64,000 nt of DNA from Microbacterium sp. 8M (GTDB lineage: Bacteria; Actinomycetota; Actinomycetes; Actinomycetales; Microbacteriaceae): contig NZ_LR733284.1 of assembly GCF_902506375.1 (NCBI RefSeq), forward strand, positions 2,235,685 through 2,299,684, given 5' to 3'. Below are positions 25,401-33,311 of the stretch, piece after piece. Position 1 is the first letter of the stretch, and the number at the start of each line of letters is the position of its first letter. Below the pieces are notes generated by a model that had not been told where the DNA came from, made no database searches, and saw only the letters and a program-made list of their open reading frames with translations. A program made the translations under genes and the position numbers.

Positions 25401-26480
25401 ATGACCACGACCAGCAGCACCGCCGAGAACCTCCGCCCGAACCGGGTCACGCTCGCGCGCGTCGCGGAGGAGGCGGGCGTGTCCGTCGCCACCGCGTCCA
25501 AGGTGATCAACGGGCGCGGCGGCGTCGGCGCCGAGACGCGCCGCACCATCGAGGACATCGCCGACCGCCTCGGCTACGTGAGCATCGGCGAACGGGAGCG
25601 CCCCGTCCGCGGCACCCGGGAGCCGCTCATCGAGGTGATCGTCGACTCGCTGCGCAGCCCCTACACGCTCGCCCTGCTGTCCGGGGCCGTCGCCGGGGCC
25701 GACATCGCGGAGACCGCGATCGTGGTCCGCTCGCTGTCCGCGGTCGATCGGCAGACGCCCTTGAAGTGGGCGCAGCGGCTCGCCCGCGGCGGACGCATCG
25801 GCGTCATCGAGGTCACCAGCGAGTTCTCCGCGGAGCGTGAGCGTGCGCTGCGGACCGTGGGACTCCCGGTGGTCCTGGTGGATCCGCTGGAAGTGCCGCG
25901 GATGAGTCTCGTCAGCGTCGGCGCGACGAACTGGGCCGGCGGCCTCGACGCGACCCGCCACCTCATCGAGCTCGGTCACACCGACATCGCCTACATCGGG
26001 GGCCCCGCGGGTTCCGCCTGCGATGTCGCGCGCACCCACGGCTATCTCGCCGCCATGCAGCAGGCCGGCTTGCACCCCGACCTCTCCGAGGTCATCCACG
26101 GGCCGTTCACGTTCGAGCAGGGGCTCTCCGCCGGCCTCGAGGTGCTCAGCCGCCCGGTTCCGCCCACCGCCGTCTTCGCCGCCAGCGACGTCACCGCCAT
26201 GGGCGTCATGGAGGCGGCCCGCACGCGCGGCCTCAGCGTGCCGCAGCAGCTGAGCATCGTCGGCTTCGACAACACCCTTCTCGCCCACACCTCCTCGCCG
26301 CGTCTGACGACGGTTCACCAGCCCGTCGAGGAGATCGGTCAGACCGCGGTCGAGACGATCCTCAAGCTCGCCCGCGGCGAGCTGCTCCCGTCCAAGCGGG
26401 TCGAGCTTGCGACCCACCTCATCGTCCGGGACTCGACCGACGTCCCGGCCCGCCGCCCCGGCTCCGCACCGGCGCCCTGA
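25401..26480 (+). CDS. LacI family transcriptional regulator
   Basis: This 359-aa repressor has an N-terminal helix-turn-helix and hinge (VTLARVAEEAGVSVATASK, then VINGRGG) and a periplasmic-binding-protein-like effector domain ending VETILKLARGE. LDATRHLIELGHTDIAYIGG and AVFAASDVTAMGVMEAA are typical of the family. It is divergent from the transporter operon and reads into the GH120 gene 44 bp later. It is expected to release the operators when a xylose-type sugar or xyloside binds. Confidence 0.93.
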   Translation: MTTTSSTAENLRPNRVTLARVAEEAGVSVATASKVINGRGGVGAETRRTIEDIADRLGYVSIGERERPVRGTREPLIEVIVDSLRSPYTLALLSGAVAGADIAETAIVVRSLSAVDRQTPLKWAQRLARGGRIGVIEVTSEFSAERERALRTVGLPVVLVDPLEVPRMSLVSVGATNWAGGLDATRHLIELGHTDIAYIGGPAGSACDVARTHGYLAAMQQAGLHPDLSEVIHGPFTFEQGLSAGLEVLSRPVPPTAVFAASDVTAMGVMEAARTRGLSVPQQLSIVGFDNTLLAHTSSPRLTTVHQPVEEIGQTAVETILKLARGELLPSKRVELATHLIVRDSTDVPARRPGSAPAP

Positions 26481-26524
26481 CACGCGCGCCGCCGCCAGAC
26501 CCCGACCACCACGAAGGAACCCCC

Positions 26525-28495
26525 ATGACGTCCGTGCTCCATGTCGCGCTCACCGGCTCCGACACCGCCGCCGGAACGGCGGACGCCCCGTTCCGCACGA
26601 TCAACCGCGCGGCGCACGTCGCCCGTCCCGGCGACACGGTCCGCGTCCATGAGGGCGTCTACCGCGAGTGGGTCCAGCCGGTGCGCGGCGGAGTCAGCGA
26701 GCAGCGCCGCATCACGTTCGAATCCGCCGATGGCGAGCACGTGACGATCAAGGGATCCGAGAGGATCACCGGATGGGTTCCGGTGGACGGCACCGTGTGG
26801 AAGGCGACGGTGCCGAACACCCTGTTCGGCTCCTTCAACCCGTTCGCCGAGATCATCGACGGCGACTGGATCGTGCACCCCGACGGCAGTGTCCGCAAGC
26901 ACCTCGGCGACGTGTACCTGAACGGGCTCAGCTTCTACGAGGCCGCCCGCCTCGACGATGTGCACCGGCCCGTCCGTCGCACGGACGCCGTCGACGACTG
27001 GACCGGATCCGCCGACCGCGTGCGCAACCCCGACCAGACGCTGCTCGTCTGGTTCGCGGAGGTGGACGAGGCCGACACGGTCATCTGGGCGAACTTCCAG
27101 GGCGCCGATCCGAACCGCGAGCTCGTCGAGATCAACGTGCGCCGCTCCGTGTTCTCCCCCGTCCGGAACCACATCGACTACATCACCGTGCGCGGTTTCG
27201 AACTGGCGCACGCCGCGTCGCCGTGGACGCCCCCGACCGCCGATCAGCCGGGACTCATCGGTCCGAACTGGGCCAAGGGCTGGATCATCGAAGACAACGT
27301 GATCCACGACGCGAAGTGCTCCGGCATCTCCCTCGGCAAGGAGGGTTCGACGGGGCACAACTTCGCCACCGAGCGCGGCGACAAGCCCGGGTACCAGTAC
27401 CAGCTCGAGTCCGTCTTCGCGGCCCGGCAGATCGGCTGGGACAAGGAGCACATCGGATCCCACATCGTCCGCCGCAACACGATCTTCGACTGCGGGCAGA
27501 ACGGCATCGTCGGCCACCTCGGGGCGGTGTTCTCCACGATCGAGGACAACCACATCTACAACATCGCGGTCAAGCGCGAGTTCTACGGGTACGAGATCGC
27601 CGGTATCAAGCTGCATGCCGCGATCGACACGCAGATCGTGCACAACCGCATCCACGACTGCACTCTCGGCATCTGGCTGGACTGGCAGACCCAGGGTACG
27701 CGCATCTCGCGCAACGTCCTGTCGGGGAACAGCCGGGACCTGTTCATCGAGGTCAGCCACGGCCCCTACCTCGTCGACCACAACGTGTTCGGATCCCGTG
27801 CCTCGCTCGAGGTGTTCAGCCAGGGCGGCGCGTTCGTCAACAACCTCGTCTGCGGCACCGTGTCGGTCGAGCCCGTGCTCGACCGCGCCACCCCGTATCA
27901 CCTGCCGCACAGCACGCACGTCGCCGGATTCGCGCCCGTCCACGGCGGCGACGATCGCTTTATCGGCAACCTCTTCCTTGGCGGGGACCCGGACGTCGCC
28001 TACGGTGCCACCAAGCGCCCAGGGCAGATCGTGACGCATGGCACCTCGGCGTACGATGCGCATCCGGCGACGTTCGAGGAGTACCTCGAGGCGGTCGCCG
28101 ACCCCGCGCTCGGTGATCACGAGCGGTTCCTGCACGCCCGTCAGCCGGTGTATCTGCGCCGGAACGCGTACGGCCCCGGGGCGATCGCGTACGCGCGGGA
28201 GGCCGACGCCGTCGTCCTCACCGAGCCCGTGCGCATCGAGGTCGCCGACGAAGGCGACGAGGTCCACCTCCTCGCCGAGCTTCCCTCTTCCTTCGACGAC
28301 GCGAACGTCGGACTCGTCGACGGCGAGGAGCTGCCCCCGGTCCGTTTCGCGAACGCGCATTTCGAGAATCCGGACGGCACGTCCGTGATCCTCGACGTCG
28401 ATCTCACCGGCACGCAGAAGCACGGTGGGCAGAGCTATCCCGTCGGCCCTCTCGCAGGCCTGCGCTCGGGATCATCCCGGGTGCGGGTGTGGTAA
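26525..28495 (+). CDS. GH120-family beta-xylosidase
   Basis: This 656-aa right-handed beta-helix protein has the features I recall of GH120 xylosidases such as XylC of Thermoanaerobacterium: an N-terminal GSDTAAGTADAPFRTINRAA block, GDVYLNGLSFYEA, FQGADPNRELVEINVRRS and CGQNGIVGHLG. Both catalytic acids are present, Asp386 in GIWLDWQTQGTR (nucleophile) and Glu409 in LFIEVSHGPYLVD (acid/base), 23 residues apart as in XylC. There is no signal peptide, so it acts in the cytoplasm on imported xylo-oligosaccharides or xylosides. It is preceded by GAAGGAAC and its start is 44 bp from the lacI-type gene. Confidence 0.85.
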   Translation: MTSVLHVALTGSDTAAGTADAPFRTINRAAHVARPGDTVRVHEGVYREWVQPVRGGVSEQRRITFESADGEHVTIKGSERITGWVPVDGTVWKATVPNTLFGSFNPFAEIIDGDWIVHPDGSVRKHLGDVYLNGLSFYEAARLDDVHRPVRRTDAVDDWTGSADRVRNPDQTLLVWFAEVDEADTVIWANFQGADPNRELVEINVRRSVFSPVRNHIDYITVRGFELAHAASPWTPPTADQPGLIGPNWAKGWIIEDNVIHDAKCSGISLGKEGSTGHNFATERGDKPGYQYQLESVFAARQIGWDKEHIGSHIVRRNTIFDCGQNGIVGHLGAVFSTIEDNHIYNIAVKREFYGYEIAGIKLHAAIDTQIVHNRIHDCTLGIWLDWQTQGTRISRNVLSGNSRDLFIEVSHGPYLVDHNVFGSRASLEVFSQGGAFVNNLVCGTVSVEPVLDRATPYHLPHSTHVAGFAPVHGGDDRFIGNLFLGGDPDVAYGATKRPGQIVTHGTSAYDAHPATFEEYLEAVADPALGDHERFLHARQPVYLRRNAYGPGAIAYAREADAVVLTEPVRIEVADEGDEVHLLAELPSSFDDANVGLVDGEELPPVRFANAHFENPDGTSVILDVDLTGTQKHGGQSYPVGPLAGLRSGSSRVRVW

Positions 28496-28519
28496 CCGCG
28501 CCGACGCACGCAGCGCGCC

Positions 28520-29721
28520 GTGTCTGCGCATAGCGCCGCATCGGCGGGACTGCTGCCGGGCGCCGGCATCGTCGCCATGGCGCTGTCGTCGCGCGCGGCG
28601 ATGACAGCCGCGTCGCCGCTGTTCGGTCCCCTCCGCGCCGAGCTCGGCTTCACCACGGCGATGACGTGGGCTACAGCGCCGCAGCGCCGCTCATGTTCGC
28701 GGCCGTGGGCATCGTCCTCGGGCTGTTCCTCGAGGTGCGCCGACCGGACGTCCTCGCCGCCGGAGCGCTCCTTCTCATCGCGATCGCCCTCACGATCCGA
28801 TCCTCCGCTTCGACGGGCAGCATGTTCCTGGCGGCGACGCTCGCGGCACTCGCCGGGATGGGCGCCGTGAACGTCGCGCTGCCCCCGCTCGCCCGCGCGT
28901 GGTTCCCCCACGCCATCGCGCGCGTCACCGCCGTCTACGCTGCGGTGATCGCACTCAGCAGCGCGCTTCCGCCGATCGTGTCGAGTCTGCTCGCCGACGC
29001 GGGGTGGCGTACCGCGCTGCTCCCCTGGGCTGCGGTCGCCCTCGTCGGCGCCTGCCCGCTGCTGCTGATCGTGCTGCGCGGTCGAGGCGGATGGTCGACG
29101 CACGTCGCTCCTGAGCACGCGCCGCTCCCTCGTGGCGACCAGCGGGCGATGGTGCGGCACGCGCTGCGCATCGGGGTCGTCTTCGGCATGTCGGCGGGGA
29201 ACGCGTTCGCCCTGTTCGTGTGGCTGCCCACGCTCGCCCACCAGGCGCTGGGGCTCGACGACCGCGCCGCGGCCGTGCTCCTCGCCGTCTATTCCGCCAT
29301 GGCGCTCCCGGTGGCCGTGCTCACGCCCTGGCTGGTCTCGAGAGTGCGGCGTCCGGGGATCGTCGGGACCGTCGGGACGCTCTGCCTGTGCCTCGGCGGC
29401 ATCGTCCTGCCCCTCGTGCCGCCACCGCTGGCCATACCCGCCGCGATCGTGGCCGGCGCCGGCCAGTGCCTGTACCCGCTGTGCCTGATCGTCATCGCGC
29501 GTGCGCCTGCGTCGCTGGGCCCCGCGACGGCGCTGTCCTCACTCGGACAGGGCATCGGGTATCTCGTCGGCGCGCTGGTGGCGGTCGTGATGACCGGAAT
29601 GATCGCGTCCACCGGCAGCTGGACCGTCACCATGCTGGCGACGGCGGCGCTCACCGCGTGCGGATATCCCGCGATGCTCGCCCTGATCCGCGGGCATCGC
29701 GACGAGCACGCGGGTTCGTGA
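28520..29721 (+). pseudogene. MFS transporter (CynX/NimT-like), frameshifted
   Basis: The reading frame starts at GTG 28520 (MSAHSAASAGLLPGAG...) and gives transmembrane helix 1 and part of loop 1 ending LGFTTAM. The continuation, GYSAAAPLMFAAVG and all later helices to 29721, lies in another frame from about 28664. Adding one base at ACGTGGG (28664-28670) restores a 401-codon protein with a natural ..TTAMTVGYSAAAPLM.. junction. Everything after the break is intact (12-TM-type helices, stop at 29721). Either a true one-base deletion or a sequencing error. CynX-type carriers move small organic anions or drugs; the ligand is unknown. Confidence 0.8.
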
Positions 29722-29733
29722 CGTCGTCCAGCG

Positions 29734-29807
29734 TGGGGCGGGCGGGACTTGAACCCGCGATCGTTGGGTTATGAGCCCACTGCCTTCACCAGCTTGGCCA
29801 CCGCCCC
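29734..29807 (-). tRNA. tRNA-Met (anticodon CAT), elongator type
   Basis: Minus-strand cloverleaf: acceptor GGGGCGG paired with CCGCCCC, anticodon loop CTCATAA (anticodon CAT), T-arm GTTCAAGTC, discriminator A, no encoded CCA. The fully paired G1-C72 acceptor rules against an initiator. A lysidine-modified tRNA-Ile with CAT is the alternative, but the acceptor and D-arm look Met-like. Confidence 0.85.
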
Positions 29808-29853
29808 GGACCTTCGAGACTACCGGGCTCGGGCAGGGTCCGGTGCACGCCCC

Positions 29854-30384
29854 TCAGGCGGGCGTCGCCTGGCGGTGCAGCGCGGAGTGCTCGCGGTAGA
29901 CCCGCGCGTTGCGCCGCAGTCCCTCGCGTTCCTCCGCGGTGAGCTCCCGGCGCACCTTCGCCGGGACGCCGGCGACGAGCGACCCGTCCGGCACCTCCGT
30001 GCCGCTCAGCACGAGCGCGCCGCCGGCGATGAGGCACTCGGATCCGATGACCGCACCGTTCAGCACGACCGCGCCCATGCCGATCAGGGAACCGTCGCCG
30101 ATCGTGCAGCCGTGCACGACCGCGTTGTGGCCGATCGACACGTCGTCGCCGATCGTGACACCGTGACCCGGGTCGACGTGCACCGACACGCTGTCCTGTG
30201 CGTTGCTGCCCGCGCCGATCCGGATCTCGGCGGAATCGGCCCTCAGCACGGCGTTGTACCAGACGCTGGATCCCTCGCCGATCGTCACGGATCCGATCAC
30301 CCTCGCCCCGGCGGCGAGGAAGGCGGTCGGATCGATCGCGGGCGTGCGGCCCGGCAGGGACAGGATCGTGGCGTCGTCACTCAT
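29854..30384 (-). CDS. Gamma-class carbonic anhydrase family protein
   Basis: This 176-aa left-handed beta-helix (hexapeptide-repeat) protein holds the metal-ligand histidines of gamma carbonic anhydrases in SVSVHVDPGHG and SIGHNAVVHGC. Repeats of the type V-I-G follow one another from residue ~20 to ~140. It may hydrate CO2 or, as in many relatives, have no carbonic anhydrase activity. Zinc ligands look intact. Confidence 0.88.
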   Translation of the reverse strand: MSDDATILSLPGRTPAIDPTAFLAAGARVIGSVTIGEGSSVWYNAVLRADSAEIRIGAGSNAQDSVSVHVDPGHGVTIGDDVSIGHNAVVHGCTIGDGSLIGMGAVVLNGAVIGSECLIAGGALVLSGTEVPDGSLVAGVPAKVRRELTAEEREGLRRNARVYREHSALHRQATPA

Positions 30385-30417
30385 ACCGCGACCCTACCCG
30401 TCACGACCGCGCCCCGA

Positions 30418-32541
30418 TCAGCCCAGACCCATCGCCGCCTTGAGCGCCGCGGTGTACTGCGGGGCGAGGGAGTTCGCGAAGGTCACCGTGATGTGGTCCT
30501 GATCCCGATAGATGTTCGCACCGCCCACGACGGGACGGCACGTCTCGTCGTCGCAGAACACCTTGGTGAAGTCGAGGAGCGTGACGTCCTTCTGCCCCGC
30601 CGCGGCCTCGCGCAGCGGATCCTTCTCGGTGAGCAGCTCGGACCGGGAGCCGTCGCAGGCGCTCTGCGCACGGGTCCTCAGGCACTTGTTCGGGTCGGTC
30701 TCCCACACCGGGTTGTCCACGACGGTGATCACGGGCGTGCCCTTGGCCGTCTGCGTGGCCCAGGCCTCGCGATAGCCCGCCACGGCTGCCTCGTAGGACG
30801 AGCCGTGGTCGCCGGCCGCGTAGGGCGTGGTCGAGAGGGCCGCGGTGAAGATCGCGTCGAAGTGCTTCTTCTCCAGCTGATCCGCCACCGCGCCGCGGTA
30901 CTGCGTGCACGCGTCGCCGAACGCGCCTCCGGTCGACAGCGGCGTGGTGTTCCACGGGCAGGCGCCCTTGAAGTAGGTCGTGAGGTGCCACCCCTCCTTC
31001 TTCGCGATGCCCTGGAACGTGGTCAGCAGCTGGTAAGCGTGGCTGTCACCGATGAGCGCCACCTGCTTCGCCCCCGGATCCTTGGAGCCGAACTCGCAGG
31101 ACACCGGACGCGCGTCGTTGAGCTGCACGAAGCACTGCGATTCCTCGGGCCGGTCCACTCCGGCGAAGCCGGGCGCGGGCAGGATCTGATCCGTCGTCTT
31201 CCCCGCGCAGGAGTCGTCGAGGATCGCGGCGGCGCCGAAGCATGCCGGCGGGTTCGCGCGCAGCTGTGCGATCGCCTGCACCCCCTGCTGGTAGGTGCCG
31301 GCGTTGGCGGCCCATCCTGCGCCTGCGGTGCCGGCGACGACGACCATCGCGGCCAAGGCCGCCCACAGCGACAGCCTCGGCTTGCGCGAGGTGAGCGGCT
31401 TCCAGGTGCGCGCCGGGTCCTCCACGAACCTCTTGGTGAGCCACGCCAGCACGAAGCAGATGCCGACGAGGGCCACGCGATGGTAGATCGTCAGGCCCCA
31501 GAACGGCACCGACGGCGCGATGATGATGAGCGGCCAATGCCAGAGGTAGAGGCTGTACGAGATGTCGCCGGTGAAGCGCATGGGACGGATGGCGAGGATC
31601 CGCGTGGGGTACCACCAGCGCTCCGTGTTCGACGCCGCGATGACGGCGGCGGCCGCGAGAGTCGGAATCGCGGCCATGTAGCCCGGGAACGGCGTCTGCC
31701 CATCGAAACGGTAGATCACGACGAGCAGCACGATGATGCCGCCCCAGCCGAGCACGAAGCTCCCGATCGCGTTGCTGATCCGCAGGCGCGGCACCAGCGC
31801 CAGCACGGCCCCCACGCCGAACTGCCACATGCGCCCGAACGTCACGAAGTACGCGGGCGCCGGGTTGGTCGCGGTGAACCACACGCAGAATGCGAACGAG
31901 GCGACCGACACCACGCCGATCGCGAACGCCGCGGCGCGGAGCCGGGAGCCGCGGAAGTACTTCACCGCGATCCATGCCGCGAGCAGCATGATCAGCGGCC
32001 ACAGCACGTAGAACTGCTCCTCGAGGGACAGCGACCAGTAGTGCTGCACCATCGTCGGATCGCCCGAGTGCGCGAGGTAGTCCGCCGAGTTCAGTGCGAG
32101 GAACCAGTTCTCCACGTAGAAGGTGGAGGCGACGATCTCCTTCAGCTCCGCCGGCAGCTGCGACAGCGGGGACAGCACGGGGACGGCGGCGACGATCGCG
32201 CAGAACAGCAGCACCAGCAGAGAGGCGGGCAGCAGACGTCGGGCCCGGCGCGCCCAGAACTGGCCCAGGTTCACGCGGCCCGTCGACTCCAGCTCCCGCG
32301 CCAGGTGCGCGGTGATCAGGAAGCCCGAGATCACAAAGAAGATGTCGACGCCGACGTAGCCGCCGGTCAGCCGCCCGGGCCAGAAGTGGTAGAGCACCAC
32401 GGCGAGCACGGCGATCGCGCGCAGGCCCTGGACGTGCGGGATGAAGTTCGCACCGACCTTCTGCCCAGCGGGAGCGCTCTGCGCTTCGGATGTGCGGAGT
32501 CGGCGCAGGGCCGCACGGGAGGAGGTACCAGCTGTTGCCAC
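30418..32541 (-). CDS. OatA-like acyltransferase with SGNH domain
   Basis: A ~707-aa membrane enzyme: an Acyltransferase_3 domain with about ten transmembrane helices (first VQGLRAIAVLAVVLYHFWPG, followed by YVGVDIFFVISGFLI) and a C-terminal extracellular SGNH hydrolase-like domain with VALIGDSHAYQLL and DQDHITVTFANSL. It probably O-acetylates a surface glycan or peptidoglycan. The start is uncertain: the frame is open to a TTG at 32616, and GTG 32541 (MATAGTSSRAALR) is chosen as the first GTG, without a strong ribosome binding site. It is divergent from dps; iron-box-like sites lie in the shared region. Confidence 0.85.
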   Translation of the reverse strand: MATAGTSSRAALRRLRTSEAQSAPAGQKVGANFIPHVQGLRAIAVLAVVLYHFWPGRLTGGYVGVDIFFVISGFLITAHLARELESTGRVNLGQFWARRARRLLPASLLVLLFCAIVAAVPVLSPLSQLPAELKEIVASTFYVENWFLALNSADYLAHSGDPTMVQHYWSLSLEEQFYVLWPLIMLLAAWIAVKYFRGSRLRAAAFAIGVVSVASFAFCVWFTATNPAPAYFVTFGRMWQFGVGAVLALVPRLRISNAIGSFVLGWGGIIVLLVVIYRFDGQTPFPGYMAAIPTLAAAAVIAASNTERWWYPTRILAIRPMRFTGDISYSLYLWHWPLIIIAPSVPFWGLTIYHRVALVGICFVLAWLTKRFVEDPARTWKPLTSRKPRLSLWAALAAMVVVAGTAGAGWAANAGTYQQGVQAIAQLRANPPACFGAAAILDDSCAGKTTDQILPAPGFAGVDRPEESQCFVQLNDARPVSCEFGSKDPGAKQVALIGDSHAYQLLTTFQGIAKKEGWHLTTYFKGACPWNTTPLSTGGAFGDACTQYRGAVADQLEKKHFDAIFTAALSTTPYAAGDHGSSYEAAVAGYREAWATQTAKGTPVITVVDNPVWETDPNKCLRTRAQSACDGSRSELLTEKDPLREAAAGQKDVTLLDFTKVFCDDETCRPVVGGANIYRDQDHITVTFANSLAPQYTAALKAAMGLG

Positions 32542-32608
32542 CTGACGAAGGTATCCCGGATCGCTGTGCGCGCCGGTCTTCCACACCGCGCCAGAGCGGA
32601 TCCGCAGC

Positions 32609-32627
32609 GAAGGCAAGCCTTGCCGAA
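32609..32627. promoter_or_regulatory. DtxR/IdeR-like iron box
   Basis: GAAGGCAAGCCTTGCCGAA agrees at 15 of 19 positions with the IdeR/DtxR consensus TWAGGTWAGSCTWACCTWA and has a perfect GGCAAG/CTTGCC core. It is 119-137 bp before dps and 68-86 bp before the divergent acyltransferase start. Iron- or manganese-responsive control is plausible. Confidence 0.5.
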
Positions 32628-32646
32628 ATAGCCCATGACCAGCGAG

Positions 32647-32665
32647 TTAGCGTTGCCTCAGCTTG
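32647..32665. promoter_or_regulatory. Second, weaker DtxR/IdeR-like box upstream of dps
   Basis: TTAGCGTTGCCTCAGCTTG matches the same consensus at 13 of 19 positions. It is nearer to dps (81-99 bp before its start) than the first box. Weak on its own, it gains some weight from its neighbour and from the Dps function. Confidence 0.3.
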
Positions 32666-32745
32666 GTTGCGGAACATTCTGCGGCGAGTAGCGTTGAGAT
32701 CACAACATCAGCCGGACGGATCCGAGCGACCACCGAGGAGACATC

Positions 32746-33231
32746 ATGAGCAACACCGACACCATCACCGCCACCTCCGTCGACCCGACCGTCGCCGCCG
32801 GCGCCGCGCAGTTCCTCACCCCGGTCGTGCTGGGCCTGCAGGCCCTCACCCTGAACGGCAAGCAGGCGCACTGGCACGTGCGCGGCGCCAACTTCGTGGG
32901 CGTCCACGAGCTGCTCGACGTGATCGTCGACCACGCCGGCGACTTCGCCGACACCGCTGCGGAGCGGATCGTCGCCCTGGGCCTGCCGATCGACGCCCGC
33001 GCCGCGGTCGTCGCCGAGAAGGCGGGCGCCACCCAGGTGCCGGCCGGCTTCACGAAGTCGGACGACCTCGTCCGCGCCGTGATCGCCGACATCGACGCGA
33101 TCCTCGTCGACGTGAAGGCCGCCGTCGAGGGCCTCGACGAGATCGACCTCACCAGCCAGGACGTCGCGATCGAGATCCAGCGCGGCCTGGAGAAGGACCG
33201 CTGGTTCCTGGTGTCGCACGTCGCCGCCTGA
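32746..33231 (+). CDS. dps: Dps family ferritin-like protein
   Basis: This 161-aa protein is of the Dps family, which forms a 12-mer that oxidises and stores iron and can coat DNA during starvation. The ferroxidase segment is present: KQAHWHVRGANFVGVHELLD followed by VDHAGDFADTAAERI. The N-terminal ~15 residues are short and not Lys-rich, which suggests weak DNA binding. GAGGAGACATC precedes the ATG. Confidence 0.92.
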   Translation: MSNTDTITATSVDPTVAAGAAQFLTPVVLGLQALTLNGKQAHWHVRGANFVGVHELLDVIVDHAGDFADTAAERIVALGLPIDARAAVVAEKAGATQVPAGFTKSDDLVRAVIADIDAILVDVKAAVEGLDEIDLTSQDVAIEIQRGLEKDRWFLVSHVAA

Positions 33232-33258
33232 CCCCGCGGACGCCACGGGCTTCACACC

Positions 33259-33297
33259 GCGAAGGCCCCGCCTCTCTTCGAGGGGCGGGGCCTTCGC
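33259..33297 (+). terminator. Terminator after dps
   Basis: A perfect 14-bp inverted repeat (GCGAAGGCCCCGCC / GGCGGGGCCTTCGC) with an 11-nt loop sits between the convergent dps and amidohydrolase genes, and could serve both directions. Confidence 0.7.
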
Positions 33298-33311
33298 CGT
33301 CGCTGGAAGGG

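Noticed and set aside
29749..32631. A 960-codon plus-strand frame across tRNA-Met, the gamma carbonic anhydrase and the acyltransferase
   Set aside because: Antisense to well-supported genes and low in complexity.
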